A stretch of DNA of 64,000 nucleotides from Poa pratensis (Eukaryota > Streptophyta > Magnoliopsida > Poales > Poaceae). This document shows positions 24,664 to 34,700 of this stretch, one piece after another (position 1 is the first letter of the stretch; each line of letters opens with the position of its first letter). The notes below the pieces were generated by a model, which saw only the letters and a program-made list of their open reading frames with translations, made no database searches and was not told the DNA's origin. The stretch spans positions 37,499,226-37,563,225 of the forward strand of contig CAMZMU010000059.1 of the NCBI GenBank assembly GCA_947311845.1, written 5' to 3'. The translations under genes were made by a program, and so were the position numbers.

Positions 24664-24942
24664 GGAGTGGCAGTTGGAAACAGTCCGGATACTCTGGTGT
24701 TGTCAGTCCAAAAATTCTGGTGTGTGTACACTGGAGATTCCGGCCTGCCATTTTTCCATGGATTGAAAAGGTGAAAACACCCACTGGAGTCGGTCTGGAA
24801 CATGACCGGAATGTGTTCAAAAAGTTCTGAAAGTTTCCGGTATGGACGGAATACCCGGGCCCCTCGTGGGCCGGAGATTCCGCCCAGACTGGAGACTCCG
24901 CCCAGACCAGAGAGTCCGGCCTTTCCAGACCGGAGTCTCCGG
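24664..24942. repeat. Array of CCGGAGNCTCCGG-type palindromes in element B
   Basis: Diverged units such as GTCCGGATACTCTGG, CTGGAGATTCCGGCC, GCCGGAGATTCCGCCC and CTGGAGACTCCGCCC lead up to the perfect 13-mer at 24930-24942. Position within the element corresponds to the palindrome array of element A. Confidence 0.75.
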
Positions 24943-24970
24943 TGATACTTTTCCTGCAATGGCTCTATTT

Positions 24971-25467
24971 CTTGGGTACTTGGAGTGCCCTAGAGCTTGT
25001 TCGTCTTGGGTACTTGGAGTGCCTCAGGTGATACCTATAAAAGGACCCCTTCTTCCCCAAAAAGACCAGCTCGGCTGAGCACGAAATTGACCTCCTTGAG
25101 CTTAGCCTTCTCTGTATTCCTCCATGATTCTTGTCTCCATTTAGAGGGAAAAGAGAGAGGACATTTAGATCTATATTTCCACCAAACCATCTCTTCACTT
25201 AGTGAGGGGAAGCCATTGGATCTAGATCTTCAAGTTCCATTTGTTGAGTTCTTCTTTGTTCTTCCTCTCTTCTCCCTCATAAGCATTAGTTGCTTTGGTG
25301 GGATTTGAGAGTGAAGGACTTGAGAACTTCTTGTGTTCTTGCCCATTGCATTAGTTGCAACGATTTGAGTTCTCCACGGTGATACGTGGAAGTTGAAATT
25401 GACAAGCTTATACTCTTGGGTACTTGGAGTGCCCTAGAGCTTGTTCCTCTTGGGTACTTGGAGTGCC
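24971..25467. repeat. Four copies of CTTGGGTACTTGGAGTGCC in two pairs
   Basis: Copies start at 24971, 25005, 25415 and 25449. Both pairs have the same 34-bp spacing and nearly the same spacer (CTAGAGCTTGTTC). They are inside element B; element A has no equivalent that I can see. Confidence 0.9.
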
Positions 25468-26085
25468 CAAGACGGTCGTTGTTCATCTCAGAGTTTTGGT
25501 GCCTCGCAGGATAAGTTGGGAGTCTCCAATTTACTTGTGGAGTGTGCCTCAACCTTGTGATTCTTGTGACTTTGGGAGCCGCGGGAATTCGGTGGGAGCC
25601 TCCAATTGAGTTGTGGAGTGTGCCTCATCCTTGTACGGCTTCGGTGACCACCCTCAGGTGTCCCATAGTGTCTCATGGCACTCCACATTGGTTGGGTCAT
25701 GAAGTAGATACGGTGTGCCATTGAACGGCTATCCGGGGATCACTTTGTGACTCCGCACCACTCCAACGGAGATTAGCTTCCATTGGGAAGTGAACTTTGG
25801 GATAAATCATCATCTCCAAGTGTCTCGGTATTTTATACCCGAGCTCCTTACTTATGTAATTTACTTTGTGATAGTCATCGAGTTTGAAGTTATATATCTT
25901 GCTATCACATAGTTGTTTATCTTGCTTAGCATAAGTTTGTTGGTGCACATAGATGAACCTAGCTTGTTTAGGTTTTCTGCTTGATAAATTAAACGCTAGT
26001 TTTAATACACATTTATTCACGCCTAAACCATAATAATTTTAATTGCCTATTCACCCCCAGGCGACATCCGTGTCCTTTCAGAGTA

Positions 26086-26451
26086 CAACTACACCTTGAA
26101 GTACATGTACGTTGAAACCCAAAGTACATACATTCAGCTTTTGGAAGTATAAAAATGGTTTATCAAAACCTATCAATATGGATTAGTTTCGAATATCTCA
26201 AGGCGAGGAGTTCAAAAGTGAAAACGGTTCGTAATTTGATTGAACCGTTCTCAAAGATATTTCATTTTTAATTTTCTGTTTGAAACTAAAAAGGAAAAAC
26301 ATGCTCCCATCTCATGTATCTCTTTTTATCTCATTCTCATCCCACTTTAATTATGGTTGCGACACTAGGCAAGCATGTAGACAACCACGGGGGACCGTGT
26401 GAAAGAGAACAAGCCAAGTGGTGCGATGAGAGCATGCGCGCGGTGACCTTC
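26086..26451. other. hAT interior between element B and the CACTA element
   Basis: No open frame of note. It carries a short inverted pair around AACGGTTCGTAATTTGATTGAACCGTT at 26223-26249. Confidence 0.5.
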
Positions 26452-26862
26452 CACTAGTACAGAACGACACATCGGAAACGGACCAAAATGCCCATCGAAA
26501 ATGGAGAAGCGGTTTGTGTCCCCATCCCCGCTGCTGATGTGAAGGCCCTCAGCGAGAACAGAGGTAAAAAACCGTCGCCGACGAGGCCTAAATTTGGCAA
26601 CGGTGGCCAACGTATCTCCTGCCGATGTGTCGGAACATCAGTAACGGAGATTTTGTGTTTACTCGTTTGCATTGAGGTTTCTTCATAAGCCTATAGCAGG
26701 AATATAGTTGACACTTGACATTCAAAATATCATAGCACAGGCACAAAAATGCTAGCAAATCCATTCATAACCTATATAACAATTGTCACCATTACATAGC
26801 ATCAAAAGATGATGAGTTACACATGCCTCGCTAAACCTATCATTCTTTTGATCCCTTAACTT

Positions 26863-27099
26863 TCATGGTACTCCACTCTTCTCCAGCTCCACCTTCTTCC
26901 TCAGCTCGCTCGTCCGTTCCGAAACACCGAAAACGGTCTTCGAGCTATCAAAACACTCTAATAGTGGTTTCATGCTTCTCCAAATCACATCTCCAGCTTG
27001 ATTGCTATACAAACCCCGAAGACGGTGGTGAAAGCAACTACATAGATGGTGAAACTGAAAAACAAGAAACCACATCGAGCTCGCAAGCCTCCGTAGCAT
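26863..27099 (-). other. Short open frame in the CACTA element, unrecognised
   Basis: A 78-aa frame ending in SSKTVFGVSERTSELRKKVELEKSGVP. It could be the 3' end of a transcript starting in the repeat protein region, because plus-strand poly-A-like signals are absent and the minus strand is otherwise the coding side here. I do not recognise the family. Confidence 0.25.
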
Positions 27100-27291
27100 A
27101 TTAATTTCGCAAAATTCTTTGTAGAGGCATGTTCCGTCTTGGACAGTGTCGCTGAAATAATTTAAAATCTAATATAAAACCAATAGAACATTTCATCAGT
27201 TGCTAATACAAATCACAAATCAAAACACGGCACAGTTGATGAACATAGGACATGTGAGGAACACTAGTTCATGAGCTGAGCGATTTGTACC

Positions 27292-27943
27292 TCATCTTTT
27301 CTTCTCCGTCGACGGTGGCCTCGCATCTCTGGGCACCTCCTCCTCCTCTGTCAACGGCGACCTTGCAAATAGGCGTGCGATCTCCATATCGCAAGCGTCC
27401 TCATCCTCGTCATCTGACGAGGAGGAGGAGGGCGATGAAGGATGGTGCTGCTGGCAGATCCGTCGGAGGTGCTGCATCACTAGCTGACGAATGACCTCCT
27501 CCAGACCGGCCTGGCCCAGAGGACGCCGGGCATCATCGGAGGAGGAGTGCGCCGGATGGTGGTGCTGCTGCAAGATCCGCCAGACGCGCTACATCACTAG
27601 CGGACGCATGGCCGCCTCCAGATCGGCTTGGCCCAGAGGACGCCGGGCATCACCGGAGGAGGAGGACGCCGGATGGTGCTGTTGCTGCAAGATCCGCCAG
27701 ACGCGCTGCATCACCAGCGTACACATGGCCGCCTCCAGATCGGCCTGGCCCAAAGGACGTCGGGCATCACCGGAGGAGGAGGGCGCCGGATGGTGGTGCT
27801 GCTGCAAGATCCGCCAGACGCGTTGCATCACCAACGGACGCATGGCCGCCTCCAGATCGGCATTTCCCTCACGAACGGCTGCCGCTAGATCGGTGCTGCC
27901 GCTAGAGCCGCGGCCGCAATGGCCAGATCTAAAAGCGCCGGAA
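27292..27943 (-). pseudogene. Repeat protein with 39-aa units in the CACTA element, one nonsense codon
   Basis: One minus-strand frame runs from about 27943 to a stop at 27292. It contains 39-residue units of the form ADLEAAMRPLVMQRVWRILQ, then QHHHPAPSSSGDARRPLGQ. In the third unit the codon for the Q of VMQRVW is TAG (27589-27591), which splits the frame. Downstream the protein ends in an acidic, serine-rich tail (SSSSSDDEDEDACD). No start codon is found upstream of 27843, so the first exon may be missing. Family and function are unknown. Codon-length periodicity (117 bp) shows that the repeats expanded while coding. Confidence 0.55.
27512..27862. repeat. 117-bp tandem repeat, three units
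   Basis: Units begin at TGGCCCA(A/G)AGGACG at 27512, 27629 and 27746, exactly 117 bp apart, with few differences. They encode the 39-aa repeat of the overlapping frame. Confidence 0.92.
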
Positions 27944-28154
27944 GAGGAACCATGAGAGAGAGTGAGGAGAGTTAAAATCTACAGTGTGCGGCGGCTAGGG
28001 TTGGAAGTGAGACATTTAGAGAGTGAGAATGAGACTGATGACTTGCTGTGTCGGCAGTACATTTATAAGCACCGAATTGGCAATGGACATTTTATATAAC
28101 CGTTTTCATTGGATACTTAAATTACATACAAAATACATATTAATAACAAACTGC

Positions 28155-28412
28155 TGCATACAACCGTACTACATTATACTTTTTCATTGCTGCGCACGAG
28201 TTCACACCTACTACACTCTGCTGATTTTCATTGTTGCATACAAGTTCACAACTACTACATTTTACTGATTTCCATAGCTGCATACAAACCTATTACATTG
28301 TACTGATTTCCATAGCTGCATAAGAACCTACTACATTCTACGGATTTCCATAGATGCATACAAATCTACTACATTCTACTGATTTTCATAGCTGCATACA
28401 AGTTCACACCTA
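28155..28412. repeat. Tandem repeat of about 40-50 bp in the CACTA element
   Basis: About six degenerate units with the core CTACTACATT, then TACTGATTTCCATAGCTGCA, then TACAA. Noncoding. Confidence 0.85.
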
Positions 28413-28529
28413 ACAGCAGCACACAAACACACAAAATCAGTCTAGCAATGCTCACAATAACATGTAACTGAGCTATTTCTTTTCCTTTCCGCCGCTCCTT
28501 TCACACAGCAACAATATGGTCAGCTTTAG

Positions 28530-29000
28530 TTGAATTGTTTGTTGGGCTCCATGCCAAACCAGCTAGAGCGGCTGAAGTGTGCGGCTGCATCTCCATCTTC
28601 GCCTTCCTGACAATCAAGGCTACAATTTCTAGCTCTGCAGCTTCCACTTCGACGCCATTAGCAAGCATCATCTCAACATATTCTTTAATAAAAAAATCAC
28701 AGCTCCCAGAATACCCTTCGCCCCTCCCTTGTCAAATGGAAAATCGAATCCAGGGCCAAATCAACATCACACATAGAATAGATATCAATCAAAACCGGTG
28801 GATGCGTCGAGCTAACCCTGTGATTTGGACACTTGAAGTAGATCCGTTCTGGGTTCAGATTCTAACGCGATACTCGACGAATCGCGTTTCTACAGCGGCA
28901 GCAAATGCACTTCACAAGCGGCAAATCTGACCTGGCGCCAGCGGGACGGGAGGAGGACGCCATCGATCTCCCCGGCGAGCTCATGCTCTTGGCCATGGAG
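28530..29000 (-). pseudogene. GRF-type zinc-finger-like protein remnant in the CACTA element
   Basis: From the ATG at about 29000 the minus strand reads MAKSMSSPGRSMASSSRPAG, then a cysteine cluster LVKCICCRCRNAIRRV, an in-frame stop, and NPERIYFKCPNHR. This resembles the short GRF zinc finger (CxCG...RxFYxCP) found in many plant transposon proteins. Further on, the same strand encodes ELEIVALIVRKAKMEMQPH in another frame. Stops and shifts make it non-functional. The assignment rests on the motif only. Confidence 0.4.
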
Positions 29001-29383
29001 GACACGAGTGCGGAGTAGAAACAAGTTGGAGCAAAGGAACAAGAGCGAACCGACAGTCTTTTATAATATTCAAGATAGGTCTAAAAAAGGAATTTTATAT
29101 GACCAACCTCGGCAACGGTTGTATATAAATGTCCAATGCTATTGAAGGACATATCGCACACGGAGAGTCAGGAACCTCCGTTAACACTATATTGGCAACG
29201 GTTAAAAATTCACGACCATTGCCTATGAATGACGGGACGCGGGCCAGCTTGCCTCGTGGGTGGCTTTTCTCACACGGAAAGCTCGATTTTCCGCCTAACT
29301 CGTGCTGTTTTCATATAGGGGTATCTGATGTGTAGTTCTGTACTAGTGTTCGCAAATGTTTTCCTTGTTTTTAGTGATTTCGG

Positions 29384-29545
29384 AAAGATTAGTAATGAAA
29401 TGAATAAACGGACATCGAGGCCACCTGCTCGCCTTCCCTCGCGATTCCCCAGGCCGCCTGTGCGTCTGCCTCCCGGTTCCCGACTCACGAAGCGACTCAC
29501 GAACCGAAGGGGAAGACCCAAACAAAAATACAAAATCGATTGCAT
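29384..29545. repeat. Second copy of the hAT interior segment found at 10184-10269 and 23152-23220
   Basis: Shared landmarks are GATTAGTAA, CTTCCCTCG(C/T)GATTCC, GGCCGCCTGTGCG(T/C)CTGC, CTCCCGG and ACTCACGAAG, in the same order and direction. This copy is continuous across the point where element A inserted in the first copy. Confidence 0.85.
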
Positions 29546-29911
29546 CCAAGAGCGCCGCCGACGGGTGACATTGTGAGTCTGCGACAATTCCTCTTCAACC
29601 CTGACTCTTAGAGAGGGCAGCTTCAGAGGCAGTTCCGCAAGGGCAAGTGCCCAAATCTGGAGCCAGATTGCCCCGAAGCTGCTGATGCGAAGATGGCTCA
29701 CATCCGGCAGGGCGTACAGTGTCGGCACGAATGTGAGGAGCCCGTCTTTGGTGAGGAAGAACGACACGAAGAGTTTGTTTGTTTTTTCCTGCATCTATTT
29801 CCCTTTGTAATTGCAGTTTTAGATTCAATAAATTCTTCTGTGAATTTTGTTGTGTGTGTGTGCGCGCGCACGTGTGATAGAGAGAGAGATTAAGAAATCA
29901 TGTAGTGTTCT

Positions 29912-30085
29912 TGAGTTCATTTGTGAAAGCACATTCATGGTTTCGGATTATGAAAATGTGTATTTCCTCTAGTGTTGATTTCATTTGTGAGAGCTCATTC
30001 ATGGTTCATCAAATTGTTCACATAATGAAAAATGTGTATTTCCTCTTGTGTTGATTTCATTTGCGAAACCTCGTTCATCAAATTG
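29912..30085. repeat. Tandem repeat of about 75 bp, 2-3 units
   Basis: Units contain ATTCATGGTT, AAATGTGTATTTCCTCT and GTTGATTTCATTTG. Noncoding, in the right part of the hAT element. Confidence 0.85.
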
Positions 30086-30317
30086 GTTCAGCAAGAAAGC
30101 ATGTAGTCTGAACCAGAGTTTTTGCCATGTTTTTTCAATTTTTCGTGTGAGATGGGACCCCTTTTTGGAGTTTCGCACATGGTACCGGATTTTACCAGCC
30201 CGGCCCTGGCCAGACGAAAGAGGATGGAAGAAGCAGCAGCGCATGTGCATGCTCCATGCGTAGCATATCGAGCCATTGAGATGGTCATTTCTTCAGCATT
30301 AGACAATTGGGACCGCT

Positions 30318-31620
30318 AGCCAAATCCGGTAGGATCGGGTTTTGCCACTCTTACCGTAGGGTGCTCACATGCATCATCCATGGAACACAGCTAGAGCTAG
30401 TGACTTATCCAAGACGATCTTCCCATCTATGTTTGAGCGGCGAACTTTTAGCAAATTCGATGGATCCATAGATAGGAAACGGTGTCCAATTGCTCTCCTT
30501 TCTTGAAGCCGTACGCGTCACGAAGCTGACGAAATTTCCATCCACCGCTCCAAATGAGCACATAGCAACGTTCACGTACGGTTATTCCTGTAAGATGCCT
30601 GCACCTCTAAAATAAACCACACCGGCTCAGCTCGATCGATCGCTCGCTAGCTGCAGGTCATCCATATGACCGTCCTGAATTATCAAATGTAGCCATCGAC
30701 CTTTGCAACCTAAACACGCTACAATTACAATTGAACATATCTTGATATATATAATATAATATGTCCGTCTTCTTGATTTTCAACGACACGGCCCAAATAA
30801 GCTGCTGACTGATTGCCTGCCAGCATTATTGGTACTAGTACTAAAATAAATCACCCATAATTATCTATATCTTCAACAACAATATTAAATAATGACATCG
30901 TCTCTTTTTCTTTTTCTTTTATTGATAAAGGAGTTTATTACTTAAAAAGTTTAATCATTACACCATAAGTGATCAATAAAGTTCATGTGTTCCCTTAAAA
31001 AAAAGTATGCACACATCCGGAATCCGAAAATTCCAAAAAAAAAAATATATATATATAAGGTAGCACTCGACGGATTACAATCACATAGAGGTAAAACAAG
31101 ACGAAACTCATCGAGACCTTGTGATAGCTGAGCCGAAGTCAACCTTGTCAGCAAGGCATTCCAAGACGTGAGTCTAGGCCCAATTAAGTCCCGCCTGGTC
31201 ACATTGACATCATCTCTAACCCTAGTTTATTCAGTTTCGACAGCCCCATACACAACAATACTAGACCAATTAGTTGCGGCCTGCCGTTCAATCATATTGG
31301 ACCCCCGTAGAGCATACAGGAGGAATTTTAGATTTAATTCTGGCTCACACCTGCAGGAGTACAGGGAAGCATTAGCTCATTTGACAAGTTGAGCCGTTTC
31401 AATACTGGACCCACCTGTCTGTCCTGAGCCGTTTCAACAGGAAAAGCCACCTCTTGTGTAGCATAGTTGATCGCCAGGATGGCCTGTGTTGGCTAACACA
31501 TGTGAAAGTGTGTGGAAAGTACGTGCTCTAAATCCAAACCCATTCACACACAGGCACAGTTCACAGTCTTAACCCTTCTGTCCCGGTTAATTAGTTTCCA
31601 TCGTCTCAACTCCAATACGT
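30318..31620. other. Upstream region of the P450 gene, no gene recognised
   Basis: Low-copy-looking sequence with GATCGATC clusters near 30636 and an AT run at 31024-31055. No transposon ends with TSD were found. Distal promoter elements may lie here but cannot be assigned. Confidence 0.45.
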
Positions 31621-31670
31621 TTGAAACTACCAGTGTAAACACCTCTCGCTAGACCCACGTACCTCAGTCT

Positions 31671-31677
31671 ATATAAG
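31671..31677 (+). promoter_or_regulatory. Probable TATA box of the P450 gene
   Basis: TATATAA about 100 bp upstream of the ATG at 31774, in the context CAGTCTATATAAGTGCCCCC. It is the only good TATA match between the repeats and exon 1. It would place transcription start near 31700. Confidence 0.7.
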
Positions 31678-31773
31678 TGCCCCCATTGGAGAGCGAGAAT
31701 ATACACAAAGAAACACGGCGAGAGAGAGAGCATACGCGAAGCAAGAAAAGGAAGGGAGAGAAGGAGAATCTGT

Positions 31774-34700
31774 ATGGTCCAGGCGAGCATGGTGACCATG
31801 GAGGGCTTCTCGTTGTCTCTGGTGCTGGTGGGGTCTGCGGTGGCGGTAGCGTATCTGTGCGTGGCCGCGTGGGTGAGCTGGCCGCGCCGCGTGGGGGAGA
31901 TCTTCCGGCGCCAGGGGATCGACGGCCCGCCACCGTCGTCGTTCTGGACGGGGAACCTGTCGGAGATGCAGGCGAGGGTGAAGGCCGCCGGCGGCGGCGG
32001 TGGCGGCACGCCGGACTTCCAGAAGGATGGCTTCGACGACTACTGCAAGAGGATCTTCCCCTACTTCGACAAGTGGAGGAAAGCCTACGGTATGTACACG
32101 CACATCTCTCAATCTAGACTCCATCAATATAAATTTAACTGGTTGGTTCATCAGAAGCTGGCTTTGATTTGCGTTTACATACTTGTTCATGTGTAATGTT
32201 TTTTCATGCCACTTCTATGCTGACTTCTATATGCTCAAGCATGCGTGAAAGAAACTCCCTCTCTCGCTGTCTCTCTCTAAAAGGCATGGATCCATGAAAC
32301 TGCACTGCTACAGGTGCATGCATGCTTTGCCCTAGCAAGTTGACTAGCTAGCCACTAGAGGTTTATAAAAATATGCAGCTCGATGATGCTGATAAGTTGC
32401 ATATAAAACCAGCACCACTATGTGGGAGATAACAACTTGTCAATGAAGTCACCATCGATCAGAAGGGAAGCAAATAAAAAAGAAACAATAAACAACTAGA
32501 CGCAGCATAGAAACTTTTGGCTTAGGGAATGAGAACTATCGCAGTCAACGGTGCCTTTGGAACAACCAACTCCACAAAGTCTTCAAATTCGTGGCGATTT
32601 TCCTCTCTCCGTTTTGGGTGCATCGACTTTTTTAACCCCGCTGACTGTGTAGATGCATGCATGTGTATTAATTGCTGAGCCGCTGGGGTGATTAAGCACA
32701 CGCCTTGCCTTTTCTCCTACTTTGGGGACCGTTTATAGTATTGATACATGGTTAATTAAGCCATAGCATAATAGGCTGGTCCAAGCCTCTCCATGACTCC
32801 ATGAGCTGGTGCTGACAATTGACAACTGTTTCGATCTTAGTACAATAACAGAATTGAAATCATCTTTCTAGCTTCACTAATTATATATTACAACGCATCC
32901 GTACTTTGTATCCTCGCGGTACTTTTTTATGAGTAACAAAACACACTTTATCGAAAACAATGTTACTCCAACGCAGTGAAAAAACCGAATTCCTAATTAA
33001 GCAAAACTGCGAGAAAATAATGCAAGGTTTTTCTCTGTTGTATATGACTTATGACGGGACCATGCATGCACGCAAAATGTGTTATATCTGCAAAATATTT
33101 TACTTTGTTGCTCATTCGGTTAGATGCACCAATGAAGCAACTAAAGCAACCAGCAGGCTTAATTCATGCAAAAAGTGCATTGAGCTAGAATGAGGAGGAG
33201 CGTGGGATTTCTTCGTTTCTGTTCATGCATGTTGCGTTAATGACGACAACATTAAGACAATTTTAAATTACAAAAATAAATTATTTTTTCTAACTTCTAT
33301 TGCATCCACACACACGTGTGCGTAGTCAGCACCCCTGTGCACCCAACAACAACAACTCCAACATTACAAGCTACCCGTAGAACAACCTAACACCATCTCT
33401 TGTACTCCCTCTGTCCCAAATTACCCTGCATTTTGGGTTTAGTCAAAGTCAAAGTTTGTAAACTTTGACTAAATATATGTCAAAAATATTAATATTTATA
33501 ATATAAAATAAATATTATTGTAATCGCCATAAAATTTATAACCATATTATATCCATTCCATATTACAGATGTTGATATTTTTCTCTATATATTTGGTCAA
33601 ACTTTAAAAAGTTTGACTTTGACCAAACCTAAAACGCAGGGTAATTTGGGACAGAGTGAGTATGAGCTCATCCCGGCCCGTTATATACTTTTTTATGGCC
33701 AAGTTAAAATCACCCATCCGGCCAATCGCACGTTATGTCGCAGATCAAAAGGTGCAGGAGAATTAGATTTAAGAAATAGAGCCCTAATAGTCAAATCTTT
33801 CAAACTAATACTAAGAAATAATCGACATATATAATGCGTACCCTTTGTTAAATAATAAGAAGAGAACCTTTCCAAAATTATGTCAACCAAACATGCCAGC
33901 ATATTCTAGCCAGTTAAGTCAGTGGTACATAACTACTACTCTTCCATATATGTGAGACCATCGCCCCCAAGTCCCTAACCATGCATGCACCTAGCCTAGC
34001 TAATGTGTGGCTGACATAAACTACTAGATCCAGATTAAATTAAGTAATTAGCATTTGACCGTTAACAATAATTGAGACACTGATAGTCAGTCATGCCTTC
34101 TGAAAACGGGCATAGCTGTCCAGCACACCGATCAAGGTAGGATGCCTAAATTATTCATTTTGGAGGTGCCTAATTTGCAATTGTAATTGTGCAAACTTGG
34201 TGCCTAATTACCGCCCTAGGATTCGAACAAACAATAATTGTATTAAATATGGTAGGGAAAATTCTAAGCGAAACTTAGCTAGTTCTTACGATAATTCCAC
34301 CCGATTGTGCGAGTAGTTATTGTTGTCTTAGTTATTTTTATTAGATTATATTATTTTAGGTCATCTTGATAGAAACTTGGAGCAATATGTATGTATATAT
34401 GAATATATACTTGCCTGTGTCATGCATATTTTAACTATGTAGGAAATATTCGTGATTCCATGTCCCTTCTTAACAAAGTATGGAGAAGGAAAACCAAGAC
34501 TTTCATTACTATACTTATTACAAACATATACCTACTTTAATCAATTTATAACAAGGTACATGCATGTAGGACATGACAACATTATTTGGCCCGTTCCTAG
34601 TTTCGTATTAGTATTTGTTTAGCTTGTGGGTTGCCCCCTATACTAAGTCAACACATGTCTTAACTATCACAAACATATAACTAATCTTTGATCTATTATT

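Larger units (their letters stand above)
23389..26080 (-). mobile_element. Long TGAAAG...CTTTCA element B (probable solo LTR), 2.7 kb
   Basis: On the plus strand it begins TGAAAGAGCATGG and ends ACACGGATGTCGCC in reverse complement (GGCGACATCCGTGTCCTTTCA). It is flanked by a perfect 5-bp TSD GAGTA (23384-23388 and 26081-26085). It has the same two ends as element A but the opposite orientation. It has no coding capacity I can recognise. The minus-strand call follows element A, whose GATGTCGCC end is taken as the 5' end. It could also be a non-autonomous TIR element. Confidence 0.85.
26452..29348. mobile_element. Non-autonomous CACTA element, 2.9 kb, with TSD TTC
   Basis: The termini are CACTAGTACAGAAC at 26452 and the exact reverse complement ending at 29348. 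A 3-bp duplication TTC lies at 26449-26451 and 29349-29351. The CACTA terminus and 3-bp TSD are diagnostic. Subterminal GGCAACGGT motifs recur on both sides (for example near 26597, 29108 and 29191). No tnpD-type transposase is present. The interior holds a repeat protein gene remnant, a GRF-like zinc finger remnant and two tandem repeat blocks. Confidence 0.92.
10000..30208. mobile_element. hAT-like element interrupted by several nested transposons
   Basis: The left end CAGGGCCGGG begins at 10000 and its reverse complement CCCGGCCCTG ends at 30208. The flanking 8-mers are GCTAGACG (9992-9999) and GCCAGACG (30209-30216), an 8-bp TSD with one mismatch. Only about 1.7 kb belongs to the element itself: 10000-10269, 23157-23383, 26086-26451 and 29352-30208. 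The rest is later insertions. No hAT transposase is recognisable, so it is non-autonomous. A sequence at 10184-10269 plus 23152-23220 recurs at 29384-29545 inside the same element. A diverged empty site (7735-7901) supports the boundaries. Confidence 0.75.

Noticed and set aside
10270..26080. Elements A and B as the two arms of one giant foldback transposon
   Set aside because: Each has its own perfect 5-bp TSD and both termini, so they are two independent insertions in opposite orientation.
27491..27955. Plus-strand 154-aa repeat frame in the CACTA element
   Set aside because: A 117-bp repeat opens several frames. The minus-strand frame has the more protein-like composition, an acidic tail and continuity over 650 bp.
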